DNA of 64,000 bases from Pseudomonas sp. GV085 (GCF_003050925.1 NZ_QAOV01000004.1:186001-250000), one strand, 5' to 3'. Positions 1-8,840 are shown, counted from the stretch's first letter. Notes: a model not told the origin generated them from the letters alone. Numbers and translations: made by a program.

Positions 1-1093
1 GAAATCAACCCGATCCTGAACACCATCAAGGACCTGTCCGAGCGCTCCGAAACTATTCGGGGGTATCTTTGACTACGATCAAAAGCATGAGCGTCTGACC
101 GAAGTCAATCGCGAGCTTGAAGATCCGGCTGTCTGGAACAAACCTGAATACGCCCAGGAACTGGGCCGCGAGCGCGCTGCGCTGGCGCAGATCGTCGATA
201 CCCTGGACGAATTGAACACCGGTCTGGCCGATTGCCGTGACCTGCTGGACATGGCCGTTGAAGAGAACGACGAAGGCGCAGTGGGCGATGTCGTCGCCGA
301 GCTGGCCCGTCTCGAGGAAAACCTCGCCAAGCTTGAATTCCGCCGCATGTTCAGCCATGAAATGGATCCGAACAACGCCTACCTGGACATCCAGGCCGGT
401 TCCGGCGGCACCGAAGCCCAGGACTGGGCCAACATCCTGCTGCGCATGTACCTGCGCTGGGCCGACAAGCGCGGTTTCGACGCGACCATCATGGAGCTGT
501 CGGCCGGTGAAGTCGCCGGGATCAAGGGCGCGACCGTGCACATCAAGGGCGAATACGCGTTTGGCTGGTTGCGGACCGAGATCGGCGTGCACCGTCTGGT
601 GCGCAAGAGCCCGTTCGACTCCGGCAACCGTCGCCACACCTCGTTCTCCGCAGTGTTCGTCTCCCCAGAGATCGACGACAAGGTGGAAATCGAAATCAAC
701 CCGGCAGACCTGCGGATCGACACCTATCGTTCCTCCGGTGCCGGTGGTCAGCACGTAAACACCACCGACTCGGCCGTACGTATCACCCACGTACCGACCA
801 ATACCGTGGTCAGCTGCCAGAACGAACGTTCCCAGCACGCCAACAAAGACACCGCGATGAAAATGTTGCGGGCGCGCTTGTACGAGCAGGAAATACAGAA
901 ACGCAACGCGGCGTCCCAGGCGCTGGAAGACACCAAGTCCGATATCGGCTGGGGTCACCAGATCCGTTCGTACGTGCTCGATGCCTCGCGGATCAAGGAT
1001 CTGCGCACCAACATCGAACGCAGCGACTGTGACAAGGTGCTCGATGGCGACATCGACGAATACCTGGAAGCGAGCCTGAAATCGGGGCTGTAA
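1..1093 (+). CDS. prfB: Peptide chain release factor 2 (5' end cut off)
   Basis: Release factor 2 ends translation at UGA and UAA codons on the ribosome. The window opens at what should be codon 2 (E-I-N-P-I), so only the start codon is missing. Codons 2-24 are in one frame and end at an in-frame TGA (70-72); the remaining 340 codons are in the +1 frame from base 71. Joined, the protein has 364 residues, the usual length. The stop-codon-reading tripeptide SPF falls at about residues 204-206 and the catalytic GGQ loop at about 249-251. lysS follows after 95 bases, the common bacterial prfB-lysS pairing. The internal TGA is a regulatory frameshift, not a disabling mutation. Confidence 0.97.
56..74 (+). 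promoter_or_regulatory. prfB: prfB programmed +1 frameshift site
   Basis: The bases CGGGGGTATCTTTGAC carry the two known elements of the RF2 frameshift: an internal Shine-Dalgarno-like G-run (58-63) and the slippery CTT followed by an in-frame TGA (70-72) and C. When RF2 is scarce the ribosome slips forward by one base on CTT and reads GAC, completing RF2; when RF2 is plentiful it terminates at the TGA. This is negative autoregulation. The G-run is preceded by TTC rather than the enterobacterial AGG, so the internal SD is G-rich only. Confidence 0.96.
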
Positions 1094-1115
1094 TACACTG
1101 ACACACCGCGCCCCC

Positions 1116-1160
1116 CTGTAGGAGCCGGCTTGCCGGCGATCCCCGGCCGCAGGCCGGGGA
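1116..1160. repeat. REP element and GC hairpin between prfB and lysS
   Basis: A single REP-type sequence, GTAGGAGCCGGCTTGCCGGC, is followed at once by a perfect 8-bp hairpin (CCCCGGCC, loop GCA, GGCCGGGG, 1141-1159). No T-run follows, so it is not an obvious intrinsic terminator, although it could slow polymerase or protect the upstream mRNA. Confidence 0.75.
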
Positions 1161-1188
1161 CAACGAACCAGATGGAATATTTAAAGAC

Positions 1189-2691
1189 ATGAGCGACCTA
1201 GAACTCGACCCGCAAGCCCTGCAACAGGAAGAAAACTCCCTGATCGCCCTGCGCAAGGAAAAGCTTGCTGCCGAGCGCGCCAAGGGCAATGCCTTCCCCA
1301 ACGACTTCCGCCGCGAAAACTACTGCGAGCAACTGCAGAAACAGTACGCGGACAAGACCAAGGAAGAGCTGGCAGAAGCGGCGATCCCGGTCAAGGTTGC
1401 CGGTCGTATCATGCTCAACCGTGGCTCGTTCATGGTGATCCAGGACATGACCGGGCGAATCCAGGTCTACGTCAACCGCAAGACCCTGTCCGAAGAAACC
1501 CTGGCCGCGGTGAAAACCTGGGACATGGGCGACATCATCGCAGCCGAAGGCACCCTGGCCCGTTCCGGCAAGGGCGACCTGTACGTTGAAATGACCAGCG
1601 TGCGCCTGCTGACCAAATCCCTGCGTCCGCTGCCGGACAAGCACCACGGCCTGACCGACACCGAACAGCGTTACCGCCAGCGCTACGTTGACTTGATCGT
1701 CAACGAAGACGTGCGCCAGACTTTCCGCGTGCGTTCGCAAGTCATCGCCCACATCCGCAGCTTCCTGATGAAGCGTGACTTCCTGGAAGTGGAAACGCCG
1801 ATGCTGCAGACCATTCCTGGCGGCGCGGCAGCCAAGCCGTTCGAAACCCACCACAATGCGCTGGACATGGGCATGTTCCTGCGTATCGCGCCGGAGCTGT
1901 ACCTCAAGCGCCTGGTTGTTGGCGGGTTCGAGAAAGTGTTCGAGATCAACCGCAACTTCCGTAACGAAGGCGTTTCGACTCGTCACAACCCTGAATTCAC
2001 CATGTTGGAGTTCTACCAGGCCTACGCCGACTACGAAGACAACATGGACCTGACCGAAGAACTGTTCCGCGAACTGGCTCAGCTGGTTCTGGGCAGCACC
2101 GACGTGCCGTACGGCGACAAGGTGTTCCACTTCGGCGAGCCGTTCGTGCGTCTGTCGGTGTTCGACTCGATCCTCAAGTACAACCCTGAGCTGACCGCTG
2201 ACGACCTGAACGACATCGACAAGGCTCGCGCCATCGCCAAGAAAGCCGGGGCCAAGGTGCTGGGCTTCGAAGGTCTGGGCAAGCTGCAAGTGATGATTTT
2301 CGAAGAACTGGTCGAGCACAAGCTGGAGCAGCCGCACTTCATTACCCAGTACCCGTTCGAAGTGTCGCCGCTGGCCCGTCGTAACGACGAGAACCCGAAC
2401 GTCACCGACCGTTTCGAGCTGTTCATCGGTGGTCGTGAAATCGCCAACGCCTACTCCGAGTTGAACGACGCGGAAGACCAGGCCGAGCGCTTCATGGCAC
2501 AGGTGGCCGACAAGGACGCCGGCGACGACGAAGCCATGCACTACGACGCCGACTTCGTTCGTGCGCTGGAGTACGGCATGCCGCCAACGGCGGGTGAAGG
2601 TATCGGTATCGACCGTCTGGTGATGTTGCTGACCAACTCCCCATCGATCCGCGACGTGATCCTGTTCCCGCACATGCGGCCGCAAGCGTAA
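1189..2691 (+). CDS. lysS: Lysyl-tRNA synthetase, class II
   Basis: Charges tRNA-Lys with lysine in the cytoplasm using ATP. The 500-residue product has the full LysS layout: an N-terminal OB-fold anticodon-binding domain (roughly residues 60-150, beginning VAGRIMLNR) and a class II catalytic core with the [10 protein letters not shown] region, the NRNFRNEG stretch of motif 2, the [12 protein letters not shown] signature near residue 414 and motif 3, GIDRLVMLL, near residue 475. The ATG at 1189 gives the usual N-terminus. An intrinsic terminator follows directly after the stop. Nothing is missing or unusual. Confidence 0.98.
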   Translation: MSDLELDPQALQQEENSLIALRKEKLAAERAKGNAFPNDFRRENYCEQLQKQYADKTKEELAEAAIPVKVAGRIMLNRGSFMVIQDMTGRIQVYVNRKTLSEETLAAVKTWDMGDIIAAEGTLARSGKGDLYVEMTSVRLLTKSLRPLPDKHHGLTDTEQRYRQRYVDLIVNEDVRQTFRVRSQVIAHIRSFLMKRDFLEVETPMLQTIPGGAAAKPFETHHNALDMGMFLRIAPELYLKRLVVGGFEKVFEINRNFRNEGVSTRHNPEFTMLEFYQAYADYEDNMDLTEELFRELAQLVLGSTDVPYGDKVFHFGEPFVRLSVFDSILKYNPELTADDLNDIDKARAIAKKAGAKVLGFEGLGKLQVMIFEELVEHKLEQPHFITQYPFEVSPLARRNDENPNVTDRFELFIGGREIANAYSELNDAEDQAERFMAQVADKDAGDDEAMHYDADFVRALEYGMPPTAGEGIGIDRLVMLLTNSPSIRDVILFPHMRPQA

Positions 2692-2702
2692 GTGTTTCAA
2701 TT

Positions 2703-2730
2703 AAAAAACCGCCTTTTCAGGCGGTTTTTT
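2703..2730 (+). terminator. Intrinsic terminator after lysS
   Basis: AAAAAACCGCC, a TTTTCA loop, then GGCGGTTTTTT: a GC stem with a T-run, 12 bases after the lysS stop. It closes the prfB-lysS unit. Confidence 0.93.
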
Positions 2731-2790
2731 ATTGCCTGTCTGGTACAAACGTATCAACTTGTTACTTTCATCTGAGAGGAAATACCTGTC

Positions 2791-3507
2791 GTGATTCGTG
2801 CAATAGCTCAAGAAGGTGCAGCGGGTGTCGCCACTGCGGTCGCTGAAAGTGTTCAGTACCAGGGCCGCAAGGCCAGCCGACAGGGCAGCGAGCAGCGACG
2901 ACAGGAAATCCTGGATGCTGCCATGCGCATTGTCGTGCGCGATGGCGTGCGCGCCGTACGACACCGCGCGGTGGCCGCCGAGGCGCAAGTGCCGTTGTCG
3001 GCGACCACTTACTATTTCAAGGATATCGATGACTTGCTCACCGATACCTTCGCCCAATACGTGGAACGCAGTGCGGCGTACATGGGCAAGCTGTGGGTGA
3101 ACAACGAAGGCCTGCTGCGCGACATGATCGCCAGTGGCGATGGTAGCCCGCAGGCGCGTTCGAAACTGGCGGACGATATTGCCCGGCTGATGACCGATTA
3201 CGTTCATCGGCAACTGGTCAATCGCCGTGAACATTTGATGGCCGAGCAGGCGTTTCGCCAGGAAGCATTGCTCAACCCGCGTCTGGCCGAGCTGGTGCGC
3301 TCGCATCAGCAAATCCTGTTGCAGGGCTCTTGCCAGCTGTTCCAGGTGCTGGGCTCGCGCGAGCCGCATCAGGATGCCAAGGTGTTGACGGCGATTATCG
3401 GCCGGATGGAATATCAAGGGCTGCTCAATGTAGACGAGCCTGCCGCCGAACAGGAAATGCTCGGTATTCTGACGCGCTACATGCACCTGGTGCTGGCGTC
3501 GGTGTGA
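2791..3507 (+). CDS. TetR/AcrR-family transcriptional regulator
   Basis: A 238-residue DNA-binding regulator. After a poorly conserved tail of about 30 residues comes the TetR helix-turn-helix: QEILDAAMRIVVRDGVRAVR, then a recognition helix ending SATTYYFKD at about residues 67-80. The rest is the helical ligand-binding domain. GTG at 2791 is chosen because AGAGGAAAT lies at the right distance upstream. It sits between the lysS terminator and a lipoprotein gene on the same strand and may control the latter or itself. The ligand cannot be read from sequence. Confidence 0.88.
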   Translation: MIRAIAQEGAAGVATAVAESVQYQGRKASRQGSEQRRQEILDAAMRIVVRDGVRAVRHRAVAAEAQVPLSATTYYFKDIDDLLTDTFAQYVERSAAYMGKLWVNNEGLLRDMIASGDGSPQARSKLADDIARLMTDYVHRQLVNRREHLMAEQAFRQEALLNPRLAELVRSHQQILLQGSCQLFQVLGSREPHQDAKVLTAIIGRMEYQGLLNVDEPAAEQEMLGILTRYMHLVLASV

Positions 3508-3551
3508 CGCGATCCCCTGTAGGTCAGCGGTGTGTTCATAGGGAGTTTTGA

Positions 3552-4106
3552 ATGAAAGCCTGGCGTGTCGTTGTGATCGCCTTGTCGTTCCTGCTGCTCG
3601 GTGGCTGTCTGGTGACCTTCAAGGAACCGCTGCCCACAAGCGAACCCGCGCCCAAAGGATTACTCGGCAAATGGACCAGCACCAATGCCTGGGGCGAGCC
3701 GCTCAACCTCGAACTGACCCGCATCGGCGACAACCGTTATCAGGCCGTCAGCTACTACCGGGCCAGGCCCAGGGAACGTGAAGCCTACCCGTTCACCCTG
3801 TCGCGCCATGGCAACCGCTGGTATCTGTCGGCGAAGGTGCCGGCGCAATTCGGCGGGCATTTCACCATTGGCGGGTTTGAACTGACCGACAAGCATGAGC
3901 TGGTGGTGTACAACCTCGACCTCGACCAGATCAACCAGGCCATGAAGCAAAAAGCCCTGAACGGCGAACGCTTGCAGACCGACGACGGCGATGGCGTATT
4001 GATCGACAGCAACATGGATCAAGTCGCCGCCTACCTCGACGACCCGGCCAATACCGATGTGTTCGTCGAAGCGGTGCGCTATCAGCGTCAGGCCAAAGCC
4101 AAATAA
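3552..4106 (+). CDS. Conserved lipoprotein of unknown function
   Basis: The 184-residue product starts with a basic n-region, a hydrophobic stretch and the lipobox L-L-G-G-C (Cys20), so it is very probably a lipoprotein. The mature part is soluble, with a GKWTS...GEPLNLELTRI beginning that looks like a small beta-rich fold, and no membrane segment. It lies 44 bases after the TetR gene and 32 bases before the DUF1704 gene on the same strand, suggesting one operon. I do not recognise a function. Confidence 0.85.
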   Translation: MKAWRVVVIALSFLLLGGCLVTFKEPLPTSEPAPKGLLGKWTSTNAWGEPLNLELTRIGDNRYQAVSYYRARPREREAYPFTLSRHGNRWYLSAKVPAQFGGHFTIGGFELTDKHELVVYNLDLDQINQAMKQKALNGERLQTDDGDGVLIDSNMDQVAAYLDDPANTDVFVEAVRYQRQAKAK

Positions 4107-4138
4107 CCGGCACCAACGGGTTTCTACAGGAGTTTCGC

Positions 4139-5416
4139 GTGGACGATTACCAACAGTCGATACGCATTTTGTCCGATCGCATCGTGTTGGCGCAGACGCC
4201 GATCCGCGTCCTCGATGCGGTCAAATGGGACGACAACATTCGCAAGGGCTTCCTCAAGGCCGATGGCAAGGAAATGCCGGCGGTGGACCGCGACTACTAC
4301 CTCAACCGGCCGCTGGCGTTCGATTCCAGCAAAGTGAAGCTGGAGTTCCAGAACATCGAGCGCGACATCACCCGCCAGCTCGGCCAGTTCAACCCGGTCG
4401 GCCAGATCATGCGGCGCATGTGCAAGGAATACCGCATGGTGGTGCGCATGCTCGAAGCGCGTGGCACCGAGGATTTCGGCCTGATTTCCCAGGAGTTGTA
4501 CGGCGCCGCGTCCGACGCGTTCCACGCCGGCGACCCGACGCTGTCCGACCTGGGCATGATGCTGTCCGAATACCTGAATAACATCGATGGCCGCGGCGAT
4601 CTGAAGGATGAACCGAAGACGCTGACTGCCAAGGATGCGGTCGACCTGTTGCAGCATCGCTTGAACAAGGTGTTTGGCGAGGCCGAGGAAACCATCCGGG
4701 TGTTCGAGTCCGACGGCATCGTCGCCGATGCGGCGGCGGGCGCCGACTACATCAAGATCCGCGCCGACGCGATGTTCAACGACCGCGATGTGCGTGCACT
4801 GGAAGTCCACGAAGGGCTGGTGCACGTCGGCACTACGCTCAACGGCCTGAACCAGCCGATCTGCACCTTCCTCTCCAAGGGACCGCCCTCGTCGACGGTG
4901 ACCCAGGAAGGCCTGGCGATCCTGATGGAAATCATCACTTTCGCCTCGTACCCGAGTCGCCTGCGCAAACTCACCAACCGCACCCGTGCGATTCACATGG
5001 TGGAGGAGGGCGCGGACTTCCTGCAGGTGTTCGAGTTCTTCCGCGAGCAAGGTTTCGAGATGCCCGAGAGCTATAGCAACGCCAGTCGCGTGTTCCGTGG
5101 CTCGGTGCCGACAGGTCTGCCATTTACCAAAGACTTGTCCTACCTCAAGGGCTTCATCATGATTTACAACTACATTCAACTGGCCGTGCGCAAAGGCAAG
5201 CTGGAGCAGATACCGCTGTTGTTCTGCGGCAAGACCACGCTGGAAGACATGCGCACCTTGCGCCAGTTGGTGGACGAAGGCCTGGTAGTGCCGCCCAAGT
5301 ACCTGCCGGAACAGTTCCGCGACATGAACGCACTATCGGCGTGGATGTGCTTCTCCAACTTCCTCAACCACCTGAGCCTGGACCGGATCGAGGCGGATTA
5401 CTCCAACATCCTGTAA
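4139..5416 (+). CDS. DUF1704 family putative zinc metalloprotease (QEGLA-motif protein)
   Basis: The 425-residue protein belongs to the family annotated in Proteobacteria as 'flavohemoglobin expression-modulating QEGLA motif protein' (DUF1704). It carries H224-E225-G-L-V-H229, an HExxxH motif, and a downstream Q256-E257-G-L-A. In the eukaryotic members (MATCAP-type tubulin carboxypeptidases) the HExxxH histidines and a later glutamate bind zinc, so H224, H229 and E257 are the predicted ligands here and E225 the catalytic base. No signal peptide or membrane segment is seen. The GTG start at 4139 follows CAGGAG. The bacterial substrate is unknown; protease activity is inferred. Confidence 0.85.
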   Translation: MDDYQQSIRILSDRIVLAQTPIRVLDAVKWDDNIRKGFLKADGKEMPAVDRDYYLNRPLAFDSSKVKLEFQNIERDITRQLGQFNPVGQIMRRMCKEYRMVVRMLEARGTEDFGLISQELYGAASDAFHAGDPTLSDLGMMLSEYLNNIDGRGDLKDEPKTLTAKDAVDLLQHRLNKVFGEAEETIRVFESDGIVADAAAGADYIKIRADAMFNDRDVRALEVHEGLVHVGTTLNGLNQPICTFLSKGPPSSTVTQEGLAILMEIITFASYPSRLRKLTNRTRAIHMVEEGADFLQVFEFFREQGFEMPESYSNASRVFRGSVPTGLPFTKDLSYLKGFIMIYNYIQLAVRKGKLEQIPLLFCGKTTLEDMRTLRQLVDEGLVVPPKYLPEQFRDMNALSAWMCFSNFLNHLSLDRIEADYSNIL

Positions 5417-5481
5417 CGATGACGCGGACCATTGTAGGAGCGAGCTCCGTGTTTCAACTCCATACTGCGAGGTTTCAACGG

Positions 5482-6396
5482 ATGAGAACCCTCGGCATCC
5501 TCTGCCTTCTCCTGGTCTTGAACGGCTGCAGTTCACTGCTGTTCTACCCCGAACCCGGCCAGTTGTTCACTCCGGAAAAGGCTGGGCTTGAATACCGCAC
5601 CGTCACCCTGATCACCGCCGATGGCCTCAAGCTGAACGCCTGGTGGCTGCCGGCGAAGAAGGGTGTCGAGGTCAAAGGCACGGTGCTGCACCTGCACGGC
5701 AACGGCGGAAACCTGCCCATGCACCTCGGCGGGAGCTTTTGGTTGCCGAAAAATGGTTACCAGGTGTTGCTTGTGGACTATCGCGGATATGGCTTGTCCG
5801 AAGGTGAGCCAAGCCTGCCGGCGATGTATCAGGACATCGACGCCGCATTCGCCTGGCTGGACAAGGCGCCGGAGGTCAAGGGCAAGCCGTTGATCCTGCT
5901 CGGCCAGAGCCTTGGTGGCTCGATGGCCGTGCATTACCTGGTGCAGCACCCGCAACGGCAGAAACAACTCAAGGCCATCGTCCTCGATGGTGCCCCCGCC
6001 AGTTACCGCAGCGTGGGCCGGTTTGCCCTGAGCAACTCGTGGTTGACCTGGCCATTCCAGGTGCCGTTGTCCTGGCTGGTACCGGATGGTGACAGCGCGA
6101 TCAACTCCATGGCGCAACTCAAGGATGTGCCGAAACTGCTCTACCACAGCATCGACGATCCGATCGTGCCACTTTCCAATGGCATCCGGTTGTATCAAGC
6201 TGCGCCGCCGCCGCGGGTGCTGCAACTGACCCGTGGCGGTCATGTGCAGACGTTCGCCAACCCGGTCTGGCGTAAAGTCATGCTGCGTTTTCTCGATGAC
6301 CCGCAACATTTCAACGGCCTGCGCCGCCTGGGTGAAATCCCCAATTACCCGGCACCCCCGAATTCCGAAGATGAACCACCAGAGAGTCCGCAATGA
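5482..6396 (+). CDS. Lipoprotein alpha/beta hydrolase
   Basis: A 304-residue serine-hydrolase-fold protein. The ATG at 5482 is preferred to the longer in-frame reading from 5341 because it begins a proper lipoprotein signal (RTLGILCLLLVLNGC, lipobox L-N-G-C) and does not overlap the previous gene. Typical features follow: an HGNGGN oxyanion-hole region, DYRGYGLSEG, the nucleophile elbow G-Q-S-L-G-G, an acid in SIDDPIVP and a histidine in RGGHVQTF. It is likely an outer-membrane-anchored esterase or thioesterase of the BEM46/YfhR type. Its stop overlaps the next start (ATGA). Confidence 0.87.
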   Translation: MRTLGILCLLLVLNGCSSLLFYPEPGQLFTPEKAGLEYRTVTLITADGLKLNAWWLPAKKGVEVKGTVLHLHGNGGNLPMHLGGSFWLPKNGYQVLLVDYRGYGLSEGEPSLPAMYQDIDAAFAWLDKAPEVKGKPLILLGQSLGGSMAVHYLVQHPQRQKQLKAIVLDGAPASYRSVGRFALSNSWLTWPFQVPLSWLVPDGDSAINSMAQLKDVPKLLYHSIDDPIVPLSNGIRLYQAAPPPRVLQLTRGGHVQTFANPVWRKVMLRFLDDPQHFNGLRRLGEIPNYPAPPNSEDEPPESPQ

Positions 6397-6722
6397 GTGA
6401 AGAACGTAACGCCATCCCGCTGATCATCACCGGTATCTGCAGCATCCTCGGCACCGTCGGTGCCCTGTGGTGGTACGGCTACCTGCACTTCGCCAAGCCC
6501 GAGGATGCGTTGCTGCTCAACGAATTCACCATGCTCAAGACCATTCCGGGCGAAGACTACAAAGTCTCTCTGGAACCGGCCGCGCAAGTCGCGCAGTGCA
6601 TCGATGGCGTGCTGGTGCTGTTCGACATGGAACAGAAAGGCCTGACCGGCGTGCTGGTCGACAGCAAGAAAAAAGCCGTGCGCTGCATGGGGCAGGAAAC
6701 CCCGCAGAAGCTGGAGCCGTAA
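6393..6722 (+). CDS. Small single-pass membrane protein, unknown function
   Basis: A 109-residue protein whose start overlaps the hydrolase stop, so it is almost certainly translated from the same mRNA. Residues 8-30 (IPLIITGICSILGTVGALWW) form one transmembrane helix; the remaining 80 residues are soluble with two cysteines (AQCIDG, VRCMGQ) that could form a disulfide if periplasmic. No family is recognised. Confidence 0.8.
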   Translation: MSEERNAIPLIITGICSILGTVGALWWYGYLHFAKPEDALLLNEFTMLKTIPGEDYKVSLEPAAQVAQCIDGVLVLFDMEQKGLTGVLVDSKKKAVRCMGQETPQKLEP

Positions 6723-6749
6723 ACCGGTATTTGTTGGCAATAGAGATCA

Positions 6750-6844
6750 AATGTGGGAGCGGGCTTGCTCGCGAAGACGGTTTCACATCCAACATATGTG
6801 TTGGCTGATCCACCGCTTTCGCGAGCAAGCCCGCTCCCACATTG
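6750..6844. repeat. REPIN (inverted REP pair)
   Basis: GTGGGAGCGGGCTTGCTCGC and its reverse complement lie at 6753-6772 and 6821-6840, enclosing a short palindrome (CCAACA TATG TGTTGG, 6789-6804). It separates convergent genes. Confidence 0.9.
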
Positions 6845-6863
6845 GTTTCGCGCAGTAACTTGA

Positions 6864-7661
6864 TTATTGGGTGTATGAACTCACCGCCGAACGCGGCATC
6901 ACCGGCTGATTGTCATTGGAAATGGTCACCTCCACCCGGCGGTTCATCGCCCGGCCCGAGGTGCTGCTGTTATCTGCCACCGGATACTCCTTGCCGTAAC
7001 CCTGGGTGACGATACGCGCCGGATCAACGCCCATCTTCACCAGTGCAGCACGTACGGAACCCGCGCGACGCTCCGACAGCGACTGATTGTGCGACGCCGT
7101 ACCGGTGCTGTCGGTATAGCCCTCGACGATCACTTTGCGCTCGGGGTTTTCCTGGAGGTACTGCGCCAGTTTATTGATGTTCGCCAGGCCGTTGGCTTTC
7201 AGCTCGGCCTTGTCGGTGGCGAACAGCACATCCCCGAAGGTCACCAGCGTCCCGCGATCGGTCTGCCTGGCGTTGAGGCTGTCCTTCAACTGTTTTATCT
7301 GCTGATCACGGGCGTCGAGGCGGGCCTGAGCCCGTTGCGCCGAGGCATCTTTCAGACTGGCCTCGGCGGTGCGCAGGGCGATGGTCTGCTTGGCCACTTC
7401 GACGCGTTGATTGGTCAAATAGGCAAGCTGGTCGACCTTGGCCGCGTCCTCCTTGTCCATGTAGGCCTTATCGGCCATGTCCAGGTAATCGCTGGCCTCC
7501 TTGGTTTCCAGGGCCGCAACCTTGGCCGCTTGCGGATCGGTTTGCAGGCCGGTGTAGTTGCTGCGGGCCTGTTCGAGGTTGGCGTTGGGTGGTGTGGAGC
7601 AGGCTGTCAGGGCGACGGTGACAGCCAGCAGGGCAGGGATCATCAATTGATCAGGTTTCAT
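6864..7661 (-). CDS. lptF: OmpA-family outer-membrane lipoprotein LptF
   Basis: The 265-residue product has a lipoprotein signal ending A-L-T-A-C, an N-terminal DUF4398-like helical region, a charged coiled coil (about residues 80-130) and a C-terminal OmpA peptidoglycan-binding domain with VTFGDVLFATDKAEL, EGYTDSTGTASHN and SERRAGSVRAAL. It should link the outer membrane to peptidoglycan. Its gene partner is a second DUF4398 lipoprotein 46 bases upstream, and the pair lies near ppc, as do PA3691-PA3692 (lptF) in P. aeruginosa, where the operon depends on AlgU and supports envelope stress survival. The symbol rests on this synteny and domain match. Confidence 0.82.
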   Translation of the reverse strand: MKPDQLMIPALLAVTVALTACSTPPNANLEQARSNYTGLQTDPQAAKVAALETKEASDYLDMADKAYMDKEDAAKVDQLAYLTNQRVEVAKQTIALRTAEASLKDASAQRAQARLDARDQQIKQLKDSLNARQTDRGTLVTFGDVLFATDKAELKANGLANINKLAQYLQENPERKVIVEGYTDSTGTASHNQSLSERRAGSVRAALVKMGVDPARIVTQGYGKEYPVADNSSTSGRAMNRRVEVTISNDNQPVMPRSAVSSYTQ

Positions 7662-7707
7662 GATTTCGTCCTTTTAGTCGAGTGGGAATGCGGGGGTGCC
7701 GCGCCGC

Positions 7708-8106
7708 TTACTGAACGCTGCGCTGGCTTTCCTGACGCAATTCCTGGACGCCTTTCTGCGCGTCCTTCACTGATTGTTCGGCCTTCATCGCCTGGGCCTT
7801 GCGCTCGGCCACGCGAGCGTCCCACTCGGCCTGTTCAGCGAGCATCCGCGCCTGGTCGTATTTCTTGTCGTGCATGGCGATTTCGGCTTGCTTGAGCTTG
7901 TCCTGGGCCGACTTCATTTCCACGGCGGCGAACTCGGTGCCGCCGGCGCTCACGGCATCGTTGACGGCCGATTGGGTGACTGCGTACTGCTCGGTCGGCG
8001 GGTTACCGGCGCAGCCGGCCAGGACCAGGCAGCTGCCCAGGGCCAACGCCGCCAGTCTGAGGTTTTGCGAACAGGTAAATGAGGACGTGCTGGTTCGGGT
8101 TTTCAT
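7708..8106 (-). CDS. DUF4398 domain lipoprotein (PA3691-like)
   Basis: A 132-residue envelope protein. Starting at the ATG at 8106 places GGAG nine bases upstream; an ATG 15 bases earlier lacks this. The signal ends in the lipobox V-L-A-G-C. The mature part is alpha-helical and charged (KSAQDKLKQAEIAMHDKKYD, then AERKAQAMKAEQSVKDAQKG), typical of DUF4398 coiled coils. It is first in the operon with lptF and may form a periplasmic helical partner for it. Confidence 0.83.
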   Translation of the reverse strand: MKTRTSTSSFTCSQNLRLAALALGSCLVLAGCAGNPPTEQYAVTQSAVNDAVSAGGTEFAAVEMKSAQDKLKQAEIAMHDKKYDQARMLAEQAEWDARVAERKAQAMKAEQSVKDAQKGVQELRQESQRSVQ

Positions 8107-8223
8107 GGTCTTCAACTCCATTGGGCCAATTCCTGAAAAACGTCGAAGTCCACCCTGGGCAAGGCACTGAAACCATCGATTGCGGGGTATTTTGAAACGC
8201 TCGTCCCAGGCGTGGTTACTTGG

Positions 8224-8251
8224 GTTGACCCGAGGCTTTTTTTGAAAGTTC
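8224..8251 (-). promoter_or_regulatory. Candidate AlgU (sigma-22/sigma-E type) promoter
   Basis: On the minus strand GAACTT (8251-8246) is followed after 17 bases by TCAAC (8228-8224), close to the GAACTT-N16/17-TCnnA consensus of AlgU; the last base deviates. It lies about 110 bases upstream of the DUF4398-lptF operon, whose P. aeruginosa counterpart is AlgU-dependent. Confidence 0.55.
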
Positions 8252-8259
8252 AGAGAATT

Positions 8260-8390
8260 TAGTCAGCTATTGAAAAAGCCGTGATCGAATCGACCGGGCT
8301 CTGGGACGGGGATTTGCGCCATGCGCAGCCGTGTTTCCAGGCCTTTGGTCGGCCCGACGAAACGCGGCTTTTGAAGGGGAATACGGGGCA
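8260..8390. other. Non-coding interval without recognised gene
   Basis: The 388 bases between 8106 and 8496 hold the candidate AlgU promoter, this unassigned stretch and a REPIN. Short open frames here run into the REP sequence and show no ribosome binding site. Confidence 0.5.
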
Positions 8391-8483
8391 ATGTGGGAGC
8401 GAGCCTGCTCGCGAAAGCGTCGTGTCAGTCAACATCAATTCCAACTGACAGAACGCTTTCGCGAGCAAGCCCGCTCCCACAGG
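8391..8483. repeat. REPIN (inverted REP pair)
   Basis: GTGGGAGCGAGCCTGCTCGC (8393-8412) faces GCGAGCAAGCCCGCTCCCAC (8461-8480). The arms differ by two bases, so they have drifted slightly. Confidence 0.9.
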
Positions 8484-8495
8484 TTCTGCGGAAAA

Positions 8496-8840
8496 TCAGT
8501 GTTTCTGTTTGTCGTCAGGCATCGACAAATCGTGCAAATGCCGACGGGACAGCGCCAGAAAGCGCGGGGTCGGCCCGATGTCTTCGTACAGCGGATCGCC
8601 TTCTTCATCGGTGGCGACCACGGTCGAACCTTTGACATACGGGAAACTTCTTTCCAGCTCTTCCAGCGCGGCGCCGATCAGGTCGCCGAGCAGTTCTTCG
8701 GGATGCCGCTTGGGGTACATCTCGACGAGCGCGGCCAGCCGTGCGGCAGACTCCACGTCCAGATGAATCGAGTAGCCGGTGTCGGTCAGGCGACCCTTGG
8801 CGTTTTCTTCCCAGTGGTGGGCAAGCTCGCGGATTTTCAT
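8496..8840 (-). CDS. Conserved hypothetical protein next to ppc
   Basis: A 114-residue soluble protein starting MKIRELAHHWEENAKGR, chosen because GAGG lies seven bases before the ATG at 8840; the longer reading has no such site. The mid-region (DVESAARLAALVEMYPKR, then EELLGDLIGAALEELERSF) is helical and could be a small ribbon-helix-helix or dimerisation fold, followed by an acidic segment. It is transcribed divergently from ppc. Function unknown. Confidence 0.75.
   Translation of the reverse strand: MKIRELAHHWEENAKGRLTDTGYSIHLDVESAARLAALVEMYPKRHPEELLGDLIGAALEELERSFPYVKGSTVVATDEEGDPLYEDIGPTPRFLALSRRHLHDLSMPDDKQKH

Noticed and set aside
70..72. In-frame TGA in prfB suggesting a pseudogene
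   Set aside because: It is the conserved RF2 programmed frameshift; the +1 frame continues with full SPF and GGQ motifs.
1198..2700. 500-residue open frame antisense to lysS
   Set aside because: Composition shadow of a GC-rich gene; histidine- and valine-rich, no family resemblance, no ribosome binding site.
5341..5481. 47-residue N-terminal extension of the lipoprotein hydrolase
   Set aside because: Overlaps the previous gene and would bury the lipoprotein signal; the ATG at 5482 fits better.
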